DNA of 64,000 nt from Streptomyces sp. NRRL F-5122 (GTDB lineage Bacteria > Actinomycetota > Actinomycetes > Streptomycetales > Streptomycetaceae). This document shows, piece by piece, positions 8,240 to 15,335 of the stretch (position 1 is its first letter; every line of letters starts with the position of its first letter). The notes beneath the pieces are model-generated. The model was not told the DNA's origin and did no database searches. It saw only the letters and a program-made list of their open reading frames with translations. The DNA lies in contig NZ_LMWH01000278.1 of assembly GCF_001507435.1 (NCBI RefSeq), positions 1-64,000 on the forward strand. The letters run 5' to 3'. The position numbers and the translations under genes were made by a program.

Positions 8240-9120
8240 CTGCAACGGCTAACACAATGAGGTGAGTTGGCGATGGGTGATCAAGCAGCATGCGAGTTTG
8301 AGGAACGCCTCGTGCATGTCCGCGCGTCGTTCCCAGCGCACCCGCAGTCGGCGGAAACCGTGCAGCCAGGCAAAGGTCCGCTCGACCACCCACCTGTAAA
8401 CGCCGAGACCACTGCCGTGCCCGGTGCTGCGCCGTGCGATGACGGGCAGGATGCCGCGAGCACGGACTCGCTTGCGGTAGCTGTCGTGGTCGTAGCCACG
8501 GTCCGCAAAGAGCCTGACCGCTCGCCGCAGTGGCCGGCCGACCTGGCCACGGACGGGCGGGGCAGCATCCAGCAGGGGCAGGAGCTGGGTGACATCGTTG
8601 CGGTTGCCGTCGGTCAAGATCACAGCCAGCGGGGTGTCATGTCCGTCGGTGATCAAGTGATGCTTGGAGCCCACTCGGGCCCGGTCGACCGGCGACGGAC
8701 CCGTCGCGAGCCCCCCTTTAACGCCCTGCCGTGGGAAGAGCCGACCACGCAGCGGGACCAGTCCAACTTCCCTGCCGCGTGCAGCTCGGCGAGCAGGACT
8801 TCGTGCAGCCGCTGCCAGACCCCGGCCTCGTTCCAGTCCCGCAGCCGGCGCCAGCACATCATGCCCGAACCGCACCCGAGCTCCCGAGGTAAGTACTCCC
8901 ACGGGATGTCCGTGTGCAGCACGTACAGGAACCCGCACAGCACCTGCCGGTCCGGCAGCGGCTTACGGCCCGGGTAGCGCAACCTACACTCCCGCTTCGG
9001 CAGCAGCGGCTCGATCCGCAGCTTCTTGTAGCAGGTCAGGGCGGCGGCCATGGTCAGGCCTCGGCTCTGCCAGTCGCTGCGGACCACGTACGGGATCTTG
9101 AGACCACGAGCAGCCCATGG
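8240..9120 (-). mobile_element. IS5-family (IS427-like) insertion sequence
   Basis: A two-frame transposase fills this stretch. The left boundary is supported by CAACGGCTAACACAATGAGG, which recurs at the remnant near 6225. I could not find a matching inverted repeat on the right before the DinB gene at 9135, so the right edge is approximate and may be truncated. Confidence 0.65.
8249..9051 (-). CDS. IS5-family transposase expressed from two overlapping frames by -1 frameshift
   Basis: The first frame (from the ATG at 9051, MAAALTCYKKLRIEPLLPKR) holds the N-terminal part: YPGRKPLPDRQVLCGFLYVL, then WEYLPRELGCGSGMMCWRRL and LDWSRCVVGSSHGRALKGG. The second frame continues GPSPVDRARVGSKHHLITDG, LAVILTDGNRNDVTQLLPLL, LFADRGYDHDSYRK and VVERTFAWLHGFRRLRVRWE to a TAG at 8249-8251. 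The frames join at TTAAAGGGGGGC near 8720. Reading GTT AAA GGG GGG there instead of TTA AAG GGG GGC gives the second frame, a classical -1 slippery site for this group. The gene may therefore be functional. The normal first catalytic Asp (VDSSHVR in relatives) reads VGSSHGR here, which would be inactivating if real. Confidence 0.75.
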
Positions 9121-9134
9121 CAGGCTCATGCCGC

Positions 9135-9719
9135 ATGATCGATGAATTCGCGAAAGACAACCTGCACGGGAGACTGCGGCGGGACCGCAAGGCGCTGCTC
9201 TGGAAACTCGACGGCTTGTCCGAATACGACGCCCGCCGACCTTTGACAGCGACCGGGACCAACCTCCTCGGCCTGGTCAAACACGTGGCCACCCTCGAGG
9301 CCAGATACTTCGGCGAGGTCTTCGACCGCCCTTCCCCGGAACCGCTGCCCCGGTGGCAGGACTCCAACGGCAGCGATCTGTGGGCGACCGAGGACGAGAC
9401 CCGCGATCAGATCATCGGGTTCTACCGGCGCACGTGGGAACACTCGGACGCGACGATCAACGAGCTCCCCCTCGACGCCCCCGGCCACGTGCCGTGGTGG
9501 CCGGAGCCTTATGCCGACGCGAACCTGTTCGCCATCATGGTCCATGTCCTCGGCGAGTCCGTCCGGCATGCCGGGCACGCCGATATCCTCCGCGAGGGCC
9601 TCGACGGCCGGACCGGGTTGCGCGCCGAACACGAGAAGCAGATCGACGAGGAAGCCCGTGCAGCCTACTGCGCGAAGATCGAGCAGGCCGCCAGGTCGGC
9701 CGCACCAGTCAAGGCCTAG
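9135..9719 (+). CDS. DinB-family protein (putative metal-dependent hydrolase or thiol transferase)
   Basis: The 194-residue four-helix-bundle protein has the DinB/DUF664 pattern: LLWKLDGLSEYDARRPLTAT, then TNLLGLVKHVATLEARYFGE, and near the end FAIMVHVLGESVRHAGHADI. The three histidines in VKHVATLE and in VRHAGHADI are the usual metal-binding positions. Relatives include bacillithiol- and mycothiol-dependent transferases, but most are unassigned, and so is this one. I chose ATG 9135 because it begins the conserved N-terminus. An in-frame ATG at 9117 would add MAGSCR, but that part lies at the edge of the IS5 element. The insertion probably displaced the native promoter. Confidence 0.8.
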   Translation: MIDEFAKDNLHGRLRRDRKALLWKLDGLSEYDARRPLTATGTNLLGLVKHVATLEARYFGEVFDRPSPEPLPRWQDSNGSDLWATEDETRDQIIGFYRRTWEHSDATINELPLDAPGHVPWWPEPYADANLFAIMVHVLGESVRHAGHADILREGLDGRTGLRAEHEKQIDEEARAAYCAKIEQAARSAAPVKA

Positions 9720-9836
9720 AGGACGGCCTAGAGGGGTCTAGTACTGCATCGGTCTTCGGTGTGACTGGTTGCCGGGCTGTTCACTGGCCTGGGCATGGAG
9801 GGGGATCTTGGTGATGTCAGGGCGTAACGGGGAGGG

Positions 9837-10271
9837 CTAGCGAGGTGCCGCGAGTACGTCCCGGAGTACGTTCTCGAGCGTGACGCGGGCCAGCTCATGT
9901 CTCAGGGTCTCCTCGATGCCCTCGTAGATGCCCTGCATCGCCGGCTGGATACCGTAACCCACCACGCATCCCTGGTCCGGGGTGGTGCGGTGCATCGCGA
10001 ACAGCGGGCCGGGTTCCACTGCCTCGTACACGTCGAGCAGGGTCATCGACCCCAGCTCGCGCGCCAGCGACCAGCCCGCGCCCACGCCCCGCCGGGACTC
10101 CACGAGCCCGGCCCTGCGCAGCTCGCCGAGCAGCCGCCTGATCACCACGGGGTTGGTGTTCGCACTGGTCGCGATCTGCTCGGAGGTGGCGACCTCATGA
10201 CCCTGGCGCTGGTAGAGACCGATCCAGGCCAGCGCATGGGCGGCAATGGTCAACCTGCTGTTGGCACTCAT
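9837..10271 (-). CDS. Rrf2-family transcriptional regulator
   Basis: The 144-residue protein has an N-terminal winged helix (LTIAAHALAWIGLYQRQGHE, VATSEQIATSANTNPVVIRR), then LLGELRRAGLVESRRGVGAG and a wing of the Rrf2 type. Only one cysteine is visible (TPDQGCVVG), so the three-Cys iron-sulfur cluster of IscR/NsrR is absent. It resembles the cluster-free YwnA/HypR branch, some of which sense oxidants through cysteines. The ATG at 10271 is preceded by a strong GAGGAGGGG site. It is divergent from an SDR oxidoreductase, and a perfect inverted repeat lies between them, so it most likely controls both itself and that gene. Confidence 0.85.
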   Translation of the reverse strand: MSANSRLTIAAHALAWIGLYQRQGHEVATSEQIATSANTNPVVIRRLLGELRRAGLVESRRGVGAGWSLARELGSMTLLDVYEAVEPGPLFAMHRTTPDQGCVVGYGIQPAMQGIYEGIEETLRHELARVTLENVLRDVLAAPR

Positions 10272-10300
10272 GAACCCCTCCTCTCGGCCGCAACGCTCCA

Positions 10301-10352
10301 TGTTACGACAGCACAGTCGTAACAGAGAAGGTTGCAATAGCCTGTCGTAACA
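10301..10352. promoter_or_regulatory. Putative Rrf2 operator in the divergent promoter region
   Basis: TGTTACGAC (10301-10309) and GTCGTAACA (10316-10324) form a perfect 9-bp inverted repeat with a 6-bp spacer. A third half-site, GTCGTAACA, lies at 10344-10352. A possible promoter for the SDR gene is TTGCAA (10332-10337), 17 bp, TAACGT (10355-10360), so the third half-site sits in the spacer where a repressor would block polymerase. That the Rrf2 protein binds here is inferred from position. Confidence 0.65.
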
Positions 10353-10400
10353 ATTAACGTTCCGACTGTCGGGAAGATTCAATCAACGAGGTGAAAAAGA

Positions 10401-11150
10401 ATGAGCAAGCCACTCACAGGCAAGGTCGCCCTGGTCACCGGGGGGTCGCGCGGACTGGGAGCCGCGACCGTACGACTGCTGGCCGAGCAGGGCGCCGACG
10501 TCGCCTTCACCTATGTCAGCTCCGAGAAGCAGGCGCAGGCTGTCGTCGACGAGGTGCACAGCAAGGGAGCGAAGGCCGTCGCCTTCAAGTCCGACCAGGC
10601 GGACATGAGTGGGGCGCCGGCGCTGATCGACGACGTGGTCGCGCACTTCGGCGGCCTGGACATCCTCGTCAACAACGCGGCGATCTCCGCGGCCGGCACG
10701 GTGGACGACCCGGACACCGACACCGCCGCACTGGACCGGATGCACGCCACCAACTACCTCGGCGTGATCGCCGTCATCCGGGCCGCCTCCCGAGTGCTGC
10801 GCGCGGGCGGCCGCATCATCACGGTGAGTTCCGGACTGGGCTCCCGGGTCGGTGTCCCGGGAGCTGCCGACTACTCGGCGACCAAGTCAGGGATCGAGAG
10901 GTACACCATGGGGGTCGCACGGGACCTCGGGCCCCGGAACATCACGGCCAACGTCGTGGAGGCCGGACTGATGGAGGGCGGCATGGAAGCGCCGGACCCC
11001 GAGACCCTCAAGGCCCTGGTCAGCTCGCTGTCTCTGCAACGCATGGGTCACCCCGAAGAAATCGCCGCGGCGATCGCCTTTCTGGCGAGCCCCGCCGCGT
11101 CGTACGTCACGGGCGCCGTGCTGGACGCCCACGGTGGCTACAACGCCTGA
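10401..11150 (+). CDS. SDR-family NAD(P)-dependent oxidoreductase
   Basis: The 249-residue classical short-chain dehydrogenase has the cofactor motif TGGSRGLGA at residues 14-22, the NNAA motif (DILVNNAAISAAGTV), the catalytic Ser in ITVSSGLGSRVG and the active-site YSATKSG. It ends in the usual YVTGAVLDAHGGYNA. The family reduces ketones or oxidises alcohols, and the substrate cannot be read from sequence. The ATG at 10401 has GAGG 9 bases upstream. It is divergent from the Rrf2 regulator, whose operator lies in its promoter, so it is probably induced by the signal that regulator senses. Confidence 0.9.
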   Translation: MSKPLTGKVALVTGGSRGLGAATVRLLAEQGADVAFTYVSSEKQAQAVVDEVHSKGAKAVAFKSDQADMSGAPALIDDVVAHFGGLDILVNNAAISAAGTVDDPDTDTAALDRMHATNYLGVIAVIRAASRVLRAGGRIITVSSGLGSRVGVPGAADYSATKSGIERYTMGVARDLGPRNITANVVEAGLMEGGMEAPDPETLKALVSSLSLQRMGHPEEIAAAIAFLASPAASYVTGAVLDAHGGYNA

Positions 11151-11214
11151 ACCGCAAACCCCTGCCCCGCGCCCCGAAGGACATCGCGCCTTCGGGGCGC
11201 GCACCGCCAACGAC

Positions 11215-11380
11215 CCGCGCCTGCGCGGACGGCTCCCACGCGCGCGAAAGAGGGGGAGCCGCGACCGGTACGTCGCCGGTGGACCGGCGGAAGACAGGCA
11301 GCAAGCACCAGCTGATCTGCGACGGCAAGGGCACCACGCTGCACATCATCACGACCGCCGCCAACGTCAACGACATCGCC
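11215..11380 (+). pseudogene. Internal fragment of an IS5-family transposase
   Basis: The frame reads CADGSHARERGG, then TSPVDRRKTGSKHQLICDGK and TTLHIITTAANVNDIARV. This matches the middle of IS5-type transposases (SPVDR..GSKHHLI.D..GTPL...TTGANVND). No start, catalytic Glu region or ends remain. It lies directly after the SDR gene and abuts another gene fragment. Confidence 0.6.
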
Positions 11381-11619
11381 CGCGTCAGGGCCGCGCTCCA
11401 CTCACCCCAGTCGTGGTCCCAGCCGCGTTCATCGGTGTGCGCTCGCCTGAGTTCCATCGTGAACCTGGCACAGTGGCCGAACAGCTCCCGATAAGCGATC
11501 AGTTGCCGGTCACGTAGCCACTGGCGGTCCTGTGCGCGATGTGTGACGGTACCGCCGCCCAGAACGCGCATCGTGGCGAAGAGAGCCACCGCAGCCGTCG
11601 TCACCAGCGTGTCCAGCAC
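11381..11619 (-). pseudogene. N-terminal fragment of an unknown membrane-anchored protein
   Basis: From a GTG at 11619 the frame reads LDTLVTTAAVALFATMRVLG, then THRAQDRQWLRDRQLIAYRE, LFGHCARFTMELRRA and GWDHDWGEWSAAL. This is a short hydrophobic start followed by a charged helical region, a layout common in Streptomyces proteins of unknown function with one membrane segment and a coiled cytoplasmic part. It ends abruptly where the transposase fragment begins, so the gene was cut by that insertion. Confidence 0.45.
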
Positions 11620-11741
11620 CAGCCCCCCAGACGCCTCAACCGTTGGCGAGACGAACGTACTGGCCACCGGGCTCCGTCGACAACGGACTGCGGGCGGGCA
11701 GACGTATGATTGCCGCCGCCCGCCCGCCATGACCGAGCAGG

Positions 11742-13145
11742 TCAGCGGTTCGTCGTCAGTACGGGGGCGGGTGGTGTGGAAGACGGCGTAGCCGAGCGGC
11801 GCCCCGGGATCCCGAGTGCCGCAAGCGCCCCCGCAAGCGACAGCGCGCCGCTGGCCGTCATCGCTGCGGTGAACCCGTCGGTGAAGGCGGCCCGGCCCGA
11901 GTAGTCGCCCGTCCTGCTGAACGCGAGGGCCAGTACTGCGACTCCGAAGACGCCGCCCAGTTGCCGGCCTGTGTTGAACACGCCGGATGCCTTGCCGAGT
12001 TGTTCGGGGGTGACGGCGTTGAGGACGGCCGTCTGGGTGGCGGGCATGGCCATACTGACGCCGGCTCCCGCGATGAGCATCGGGGCGATCAGTTCCCAGT
12101 ACGGCAGGGCGGGTGTGGCGACGAGGGCGAGCCATCCCATGCCGGTCGCCTGCAGGGCGAGCCCGAGTGAGGCGAGCGGTCGTGCGCCGATCCGGGTCGT
12201 CAGACGTCCGGCCAGGGGTGCCACTATCGTCACGGATGCGGTCCAAGCCAGTAGATGCAGCCCGGAGGCCAGCGGACGGTCACCGCGCCCCATCTGGAAG
12301 AACTGCGCGGCGAAGAACAAGGACCCGTAGAGGGAGGCATAGAGGAACAACCCCGCGGCGTTTCCCGCCGCGAACCCGGGGAGCCGGAACAGGCGCAGCG
12401 GCACCATCGGCCGGTCTGCGACCCGCTGCCAGGCCACGAAAGCGGCCGCACAGGCCGCACCCGCGATCAGCGTCCCGACCACCTCGGCACTGCCCCACCC
12501 GGCGGCGGACGAGCGGACCAGACCCCACACCAGCCCGAGCGCGGCGCTCGTGACCAGCACCAGCCCGCCGGCGTCCACACGACCCGCGATGCCCCGGCTC
12601 TCCGGGACCCGGCGCAGGACCAGCGGGATGACGGTCAGACCGATCGGGAGGTTGAGCCAGAAGATCCACTGCCAGGCGAGCCCCTGCGTCACCGCGCCGC
12701 CGACCACCGGACCTGCCACCACCGCGAGCCCGGTAAGCCCGGCGAAAAGCCCCAGCGCTCGCGGCCGTTCCTGCGGCGGATAGGCGGCGCTGAGCAATGC
12801 CATCGCCAACGGCATCACCAGGGCCGCACCGATACCCTGCACCGCCCGTGCCGCGATCAGCCAGCCCACTCCCGGCGCGAGCGCGCACGCCGCCGAAGCC
12901 GCCGTGAACAGCGCCAGCCCGGTGGTGAACACCTTCCGACGCCCGAACCGGTCGCCCAGCACGGCCCCGGTCATCAGCAGGACGGCGAAGCTCAGGCTGT
13001 AGGCGTTCACCGTCCACTCGAGTTGTTCCATCGACGCGCCGAGATCCAGCCTGATCCGGCTCAGTGCCGTCGTCACGACCGTGGCGTCGAGCGCCACCAT
13101 CACCGAGGCCGCGGACGCGAGCCCCAGCACCCATTTTCTGTTCAT
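11742..13145 (-). CDS. MFS drug exporter of the DHA2 (EmrB/QacA) type
   Basis: The 467-residue protein has about 14 hydrophobic segments. Diagnostic motifs are ASVMVALDATVVTTALSRI (DHA2 motif D1 around helix 1), LTGAVLGDRFGRRKVF-like motif A (GAVLGDRFGRRKVFTTGLAL) and GLAVVAGPVVGGAVTQGLAW (antiporter motif C in helix 5). Such proteins use the proton gradient to expel hydrophobic drugs or dyes. The start at 13145 (MNRKWVLGLASAASV) puts helix 1 right at the N-terminus. The frame is open further up, into the promoter region shared with the divergent sigma factor 96 bases away. The substrate is unknown. Confidence 0.9.
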   Translation of the reverse strand: MNRKWVLGLASAASVMVALDATVVTTALSRIRLDLGASMEQLEWTVNAYSLSFAVLLMTGAVLGDRFGRRKVFTTGLALFTAASAACALAPGVGWLIAARAVQGIGAALVMPLAMALLSAAYPPQERPRALGLFAGLTGLAVVAGPVVGGAVTQGLAWQWIFWLNLPIGLTVIPLVLRRVPESRGIAGRVDAGGLVLVTSAALGLVWGLVRSSAAGWGSAEVVGTLIAGAACAAAFVAWQRVADRPMVPLRLFRLPGFAAGNAAGLFLYASLYGSLFFAAQFFQMGRGDRPLASGLHLLAWTASVTIVAPLAGRLTTRIGARPLASLGLALQATGMGWLALVATPALPYWELIAPMLIAGAGVSMAMPATQTAVLNAVTPEQLGKASGVFNTGRQLGGVFGVAVLALAFSRTGDYSGRAAFTDGFTAAMTASGALSLAGALAALGIPGRRSATPSSTPPAPVLTTNR

Positions 13146-13241
13146 GCCAGTACCGACCGGCGGCCCATCCCGATTGGTCGGGCCCGGTCCGACGAATTCC
13201 GGCGGCCCGGCGGGTCTGTACAAGAAAGGGAGGGACATCGC

Positions 13242-14201
13242 GTGACCGTGATCGAAGAACAGCGTGACGAATTCATCCGCCTGACCACGCCACTCAGGCG
13301 TGAGCTCCTCACCCACTGCTACCGGATGCTGGGGTCGTTGCAGGACGCCGAGGACCTGGTGCAGGAGACCTACCTCCGGGCCTGGCGATCGTACGGCGAA
13401 TTCGAAGGCCGTGCCTCACTGCGCACCTGGTTGTACCGGATCGCCACCAACGCCTGCCTCAACGCACTACGGCACGGCAGCCGCCGGGTGCTCCCCGCCG
13501 GACTGGGCGCCCCCGCCACCGACCCGATCGCGCCGACCGCCCGGCATCCGGAGATCGCCTGGCTGGAGCCGATCCCCGACGAGCGCGCCGATCCCGCGGC
13601 GATCGTCTCCGGACGGGCCGGTCTACGGCTGGCTCTCATCGCCGCCCTGCAACATCTGCCCGCACAGCAGCGAACGGTGCTGATCCTTCGCGACGCACTG
13701 GCCTGGTCGGCCGAGGAGGCTGCCGACGTCCTCGGCGTAACCCCCGCCGCCGTCCACAGCACGCTGAAGCGCGCCCGCGCCCGTCTGGAGCGGCTGGCCC
13801 CGGCGATCGACGAGATAACCGAGCCACCCGAACAGGAGCAGCGCGACCTGCTCGACCGTTACGCCGACGCCTTCGAACGCGCCGACATCCCCGCCCTCAC
13901 CCGCCTCCTCACCGAGGACGCGGTCTGGCAGATGCCGCCGAATCCTGCCTGGTTCGCCGGCCGCGACCACGTCATCGCACTGCTCACCGCCCGCCTGCGC
14001 GGCAAGCCGGTCCGGCTGCTCCCCCTGCGCGCCAACGGACAGCCCGGCTTCGCCTCGTACGCGGCCGGCAGGGCCTACGGCGTCCAGGTCCTCACCCTGC
14101 GCGGCCCGGCGATCGCCGAGGTCACGGCTTTCCATGACGCAAGTCTGGTCGCACGGTTCGGACTGCCGTCCCGGATTGAACACCCATCGACCCTGATATG
14201 A
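13242..14201 (+). CDS. SigG/SigJ-like ECF sigma factor with C-terminal SnoaL-type domain
   Basis: The 319-residue protein starts at a GTG with AAGGGAGGGA just upstream. Region 2 (about 20-85) has THCYRMLGSLQDAEDLVQET and ASLRTWLYRIATNACLNALR. Region 4 (about 130-185) has LPAQQRTVLILRDALAWSAE and VLGVTPAAVHSTLKRARARL. An NTF2/SnoaL-like domain follows (LLDRYADAFERADIPALTRL, LTEDAVWQMPPNPAWFAG). Sigma factors with this fused domain lack a classical anti-sigma partner and are tuned by the C-terminal domain. It is divergent from the drug exporter and followed 99 bases later by an SDR gene, either of which may be a target. Confidence 0.88.
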   Translation: MTVIEEQRDEFIRLTTPLRRELLTHCYRMLGSLQDAEDLVQETYLRAWRSYGEFEGRASLRTWLYRIATNACLNALRHGSRRVLPAGLGAPATDPIAPTARHPEIAWLEPIPDERADPAAIVSGRAGLRLALIAALQHLPAQQRTVLILRDALAWSAEEAADVLGVTPAAVHSTLKRARARLERLAPAIDEITEPPEQEQRDLLDRYADAFERADIPALTRLLTEDAVWQMPPNPAWFAGRDHVIALLTARLRGKPVRLLPLRANGQPGFASYAAGRAYGVQVLTLRGPAIAEVTAFHDASLVARFGLPSRIEHPSTLI

Positions 14202-14300
14202 CCCACATCACATACCGCGTGTTTGCCAGGGCGACTACTTCTTCTCCGGTGGCTGGTCTGCATATCCAACCGAAACCGACCACCACCTCAGGAGTGCCCG

Positions 14301-15062
14301 ATGCCCGATCCCCTCCGCGCCATGTCAGATCCCCGCCAGACCGCCGTCGTCACCGGTGCCGGCCGCGGCTTCGGGCGCGCCATCAGCGCTGCGCTCGTCG
14401 CCGCGGGCACCCACGTCATCGGCATCGCCCGCACCGAACGGGACCTGCTGGCCGTACGTGACGAACTCGGCGAGGGCTTCACACCCCTCACCGCGGACGC
14501 CACCGACGAGACCGTCGCGGAACAGACGATCCGCGAACACGGCCCGCGCCTCCTCGTCCTCAACGCCGGGGCAGCCCCGCACATGGCCCCCGTTCACGAA
14601 CAAACGTGGGAGACATTCAGCCGTAACTGGCACACCGACACCCGGCACGTCTTCGCCTGGACCCGTGCCGCGCTGCTGGCGCCGTTGGCGCCGGGCAGCG
14701 TGGTCGTCAGCATCTCCAGCGGCGCCGTACTGGTCGGATCGCCGCTCAGCGGCGGCTACGCCAGCGCCAAAGCGGCCATCCAGTACCTACGTGGCTACGC
14801 GGCCGAGGAATCCCGCCGTGCCGAGCTCGACATCCGCTTCATCACCCTGCTTCCCCAACTGACCCCGGCTACCGCCCTCGGCTCGGTCGGCGTCGCAGGC
14901 TACGCCGCACAGCAGGGCGTCGACCCGGACACCTTCGCCGCCGGTCTGCAGCCGATCCTGACTCCGGAGCAGGTCGCCAAGGCCGTCACCGACCTGGCCG
15001 ACGACCCCGGCAGCGTCCCGGAATACCGGATCGGCGGTGACGGCCTGCGCCCGCTCGGCTGA
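14301..15062 (+). CDS. SDR-family oxidoreductase
   Basis: The 253-residue protein has the cofactor motif TGAGRGFGR near residue 19, a modified NAG motif (LLVLNAGAAPHMAPVHEQ), catalytic Ser in VVSISSGAVLVGSPLSG and the YASAKAA active site. It is a short-chain dehydrogenase of unknown substrate. The ATG at 14301 has AGGAG 6 bases upstream. It follows the SigG-like sigma factor on the same strand after a 99-base gap with no terminator stem, so the two may be co-transcribed. Confidence 0.87.
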   Translation: MPDPLRAMSDPRQTAVVTGAGRGFGRAISAALVAAGTHVIGIARTERDLLAVRDELGEGFTPLTADATDETVAEQTIREHGPRLLVLNAGAAPHMAPVHEQTWETFSRNWHTDTRHVFAWTRAALLAPLAPGSVVVSISSGAVLVGSPLSGGYASAKAAIQYLRGYAAEESRRAELDIRFITLLPQLTPATALGSVGVAGYAAQQGVDPDTFAAGLQPILTPEQVAKAVTDLADDPGSVPEYRIGGDGLRPLG

Positions 15063-15270
15063 ACACAGAGCCACACCAGAGGTGAGCTCTTTTCCAGTTC
15101 AGCAAGGCAGCAGCGTCCTGCGGGGCAGGCGGCCGTCGGCGTCCTCTCGATTCACGTGTGAGGGGACGGCAAAACCGGCCGCGGACAGCCCGGCCGGTGA
15201 CCGTCGTCCAGCAGCACTCGGCGTACCGCAACTACTGGAAGTGGGTGCCGATACCCTCTGGAAGGGCGAT

Positions 15271-15317
15271 GGTCCCGCCTTGTGTGCTGGTGGACAGTTC
15301 ACACACAAGGCGGGACC
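15271..15317 (-). terminator. Strong hairpin terminator of the M4 protease gene
   Basis: GGTCCCGCCTTGTGTG (15271-15286) pairs perfectly with CACACAAGGCGGGACC (15302-15317), a 16-bp stem with a 15-base loop. It lies 19 bases beyond the stop of the minus-strand protease and could also end transcripts of the SDR gene arriving from the left. Confidence 0.8.
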
Positions 15318-15335
15318 GGTTGTCGCACGCAGTGC

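Noticed and set aside
9713..9736. Two copies of GGCCTAGAGG in tandem at the end of the DinB gene
   Set aside because: Only two short copies spanning the stop codon. This is too little to call a repeat array or attachment site.
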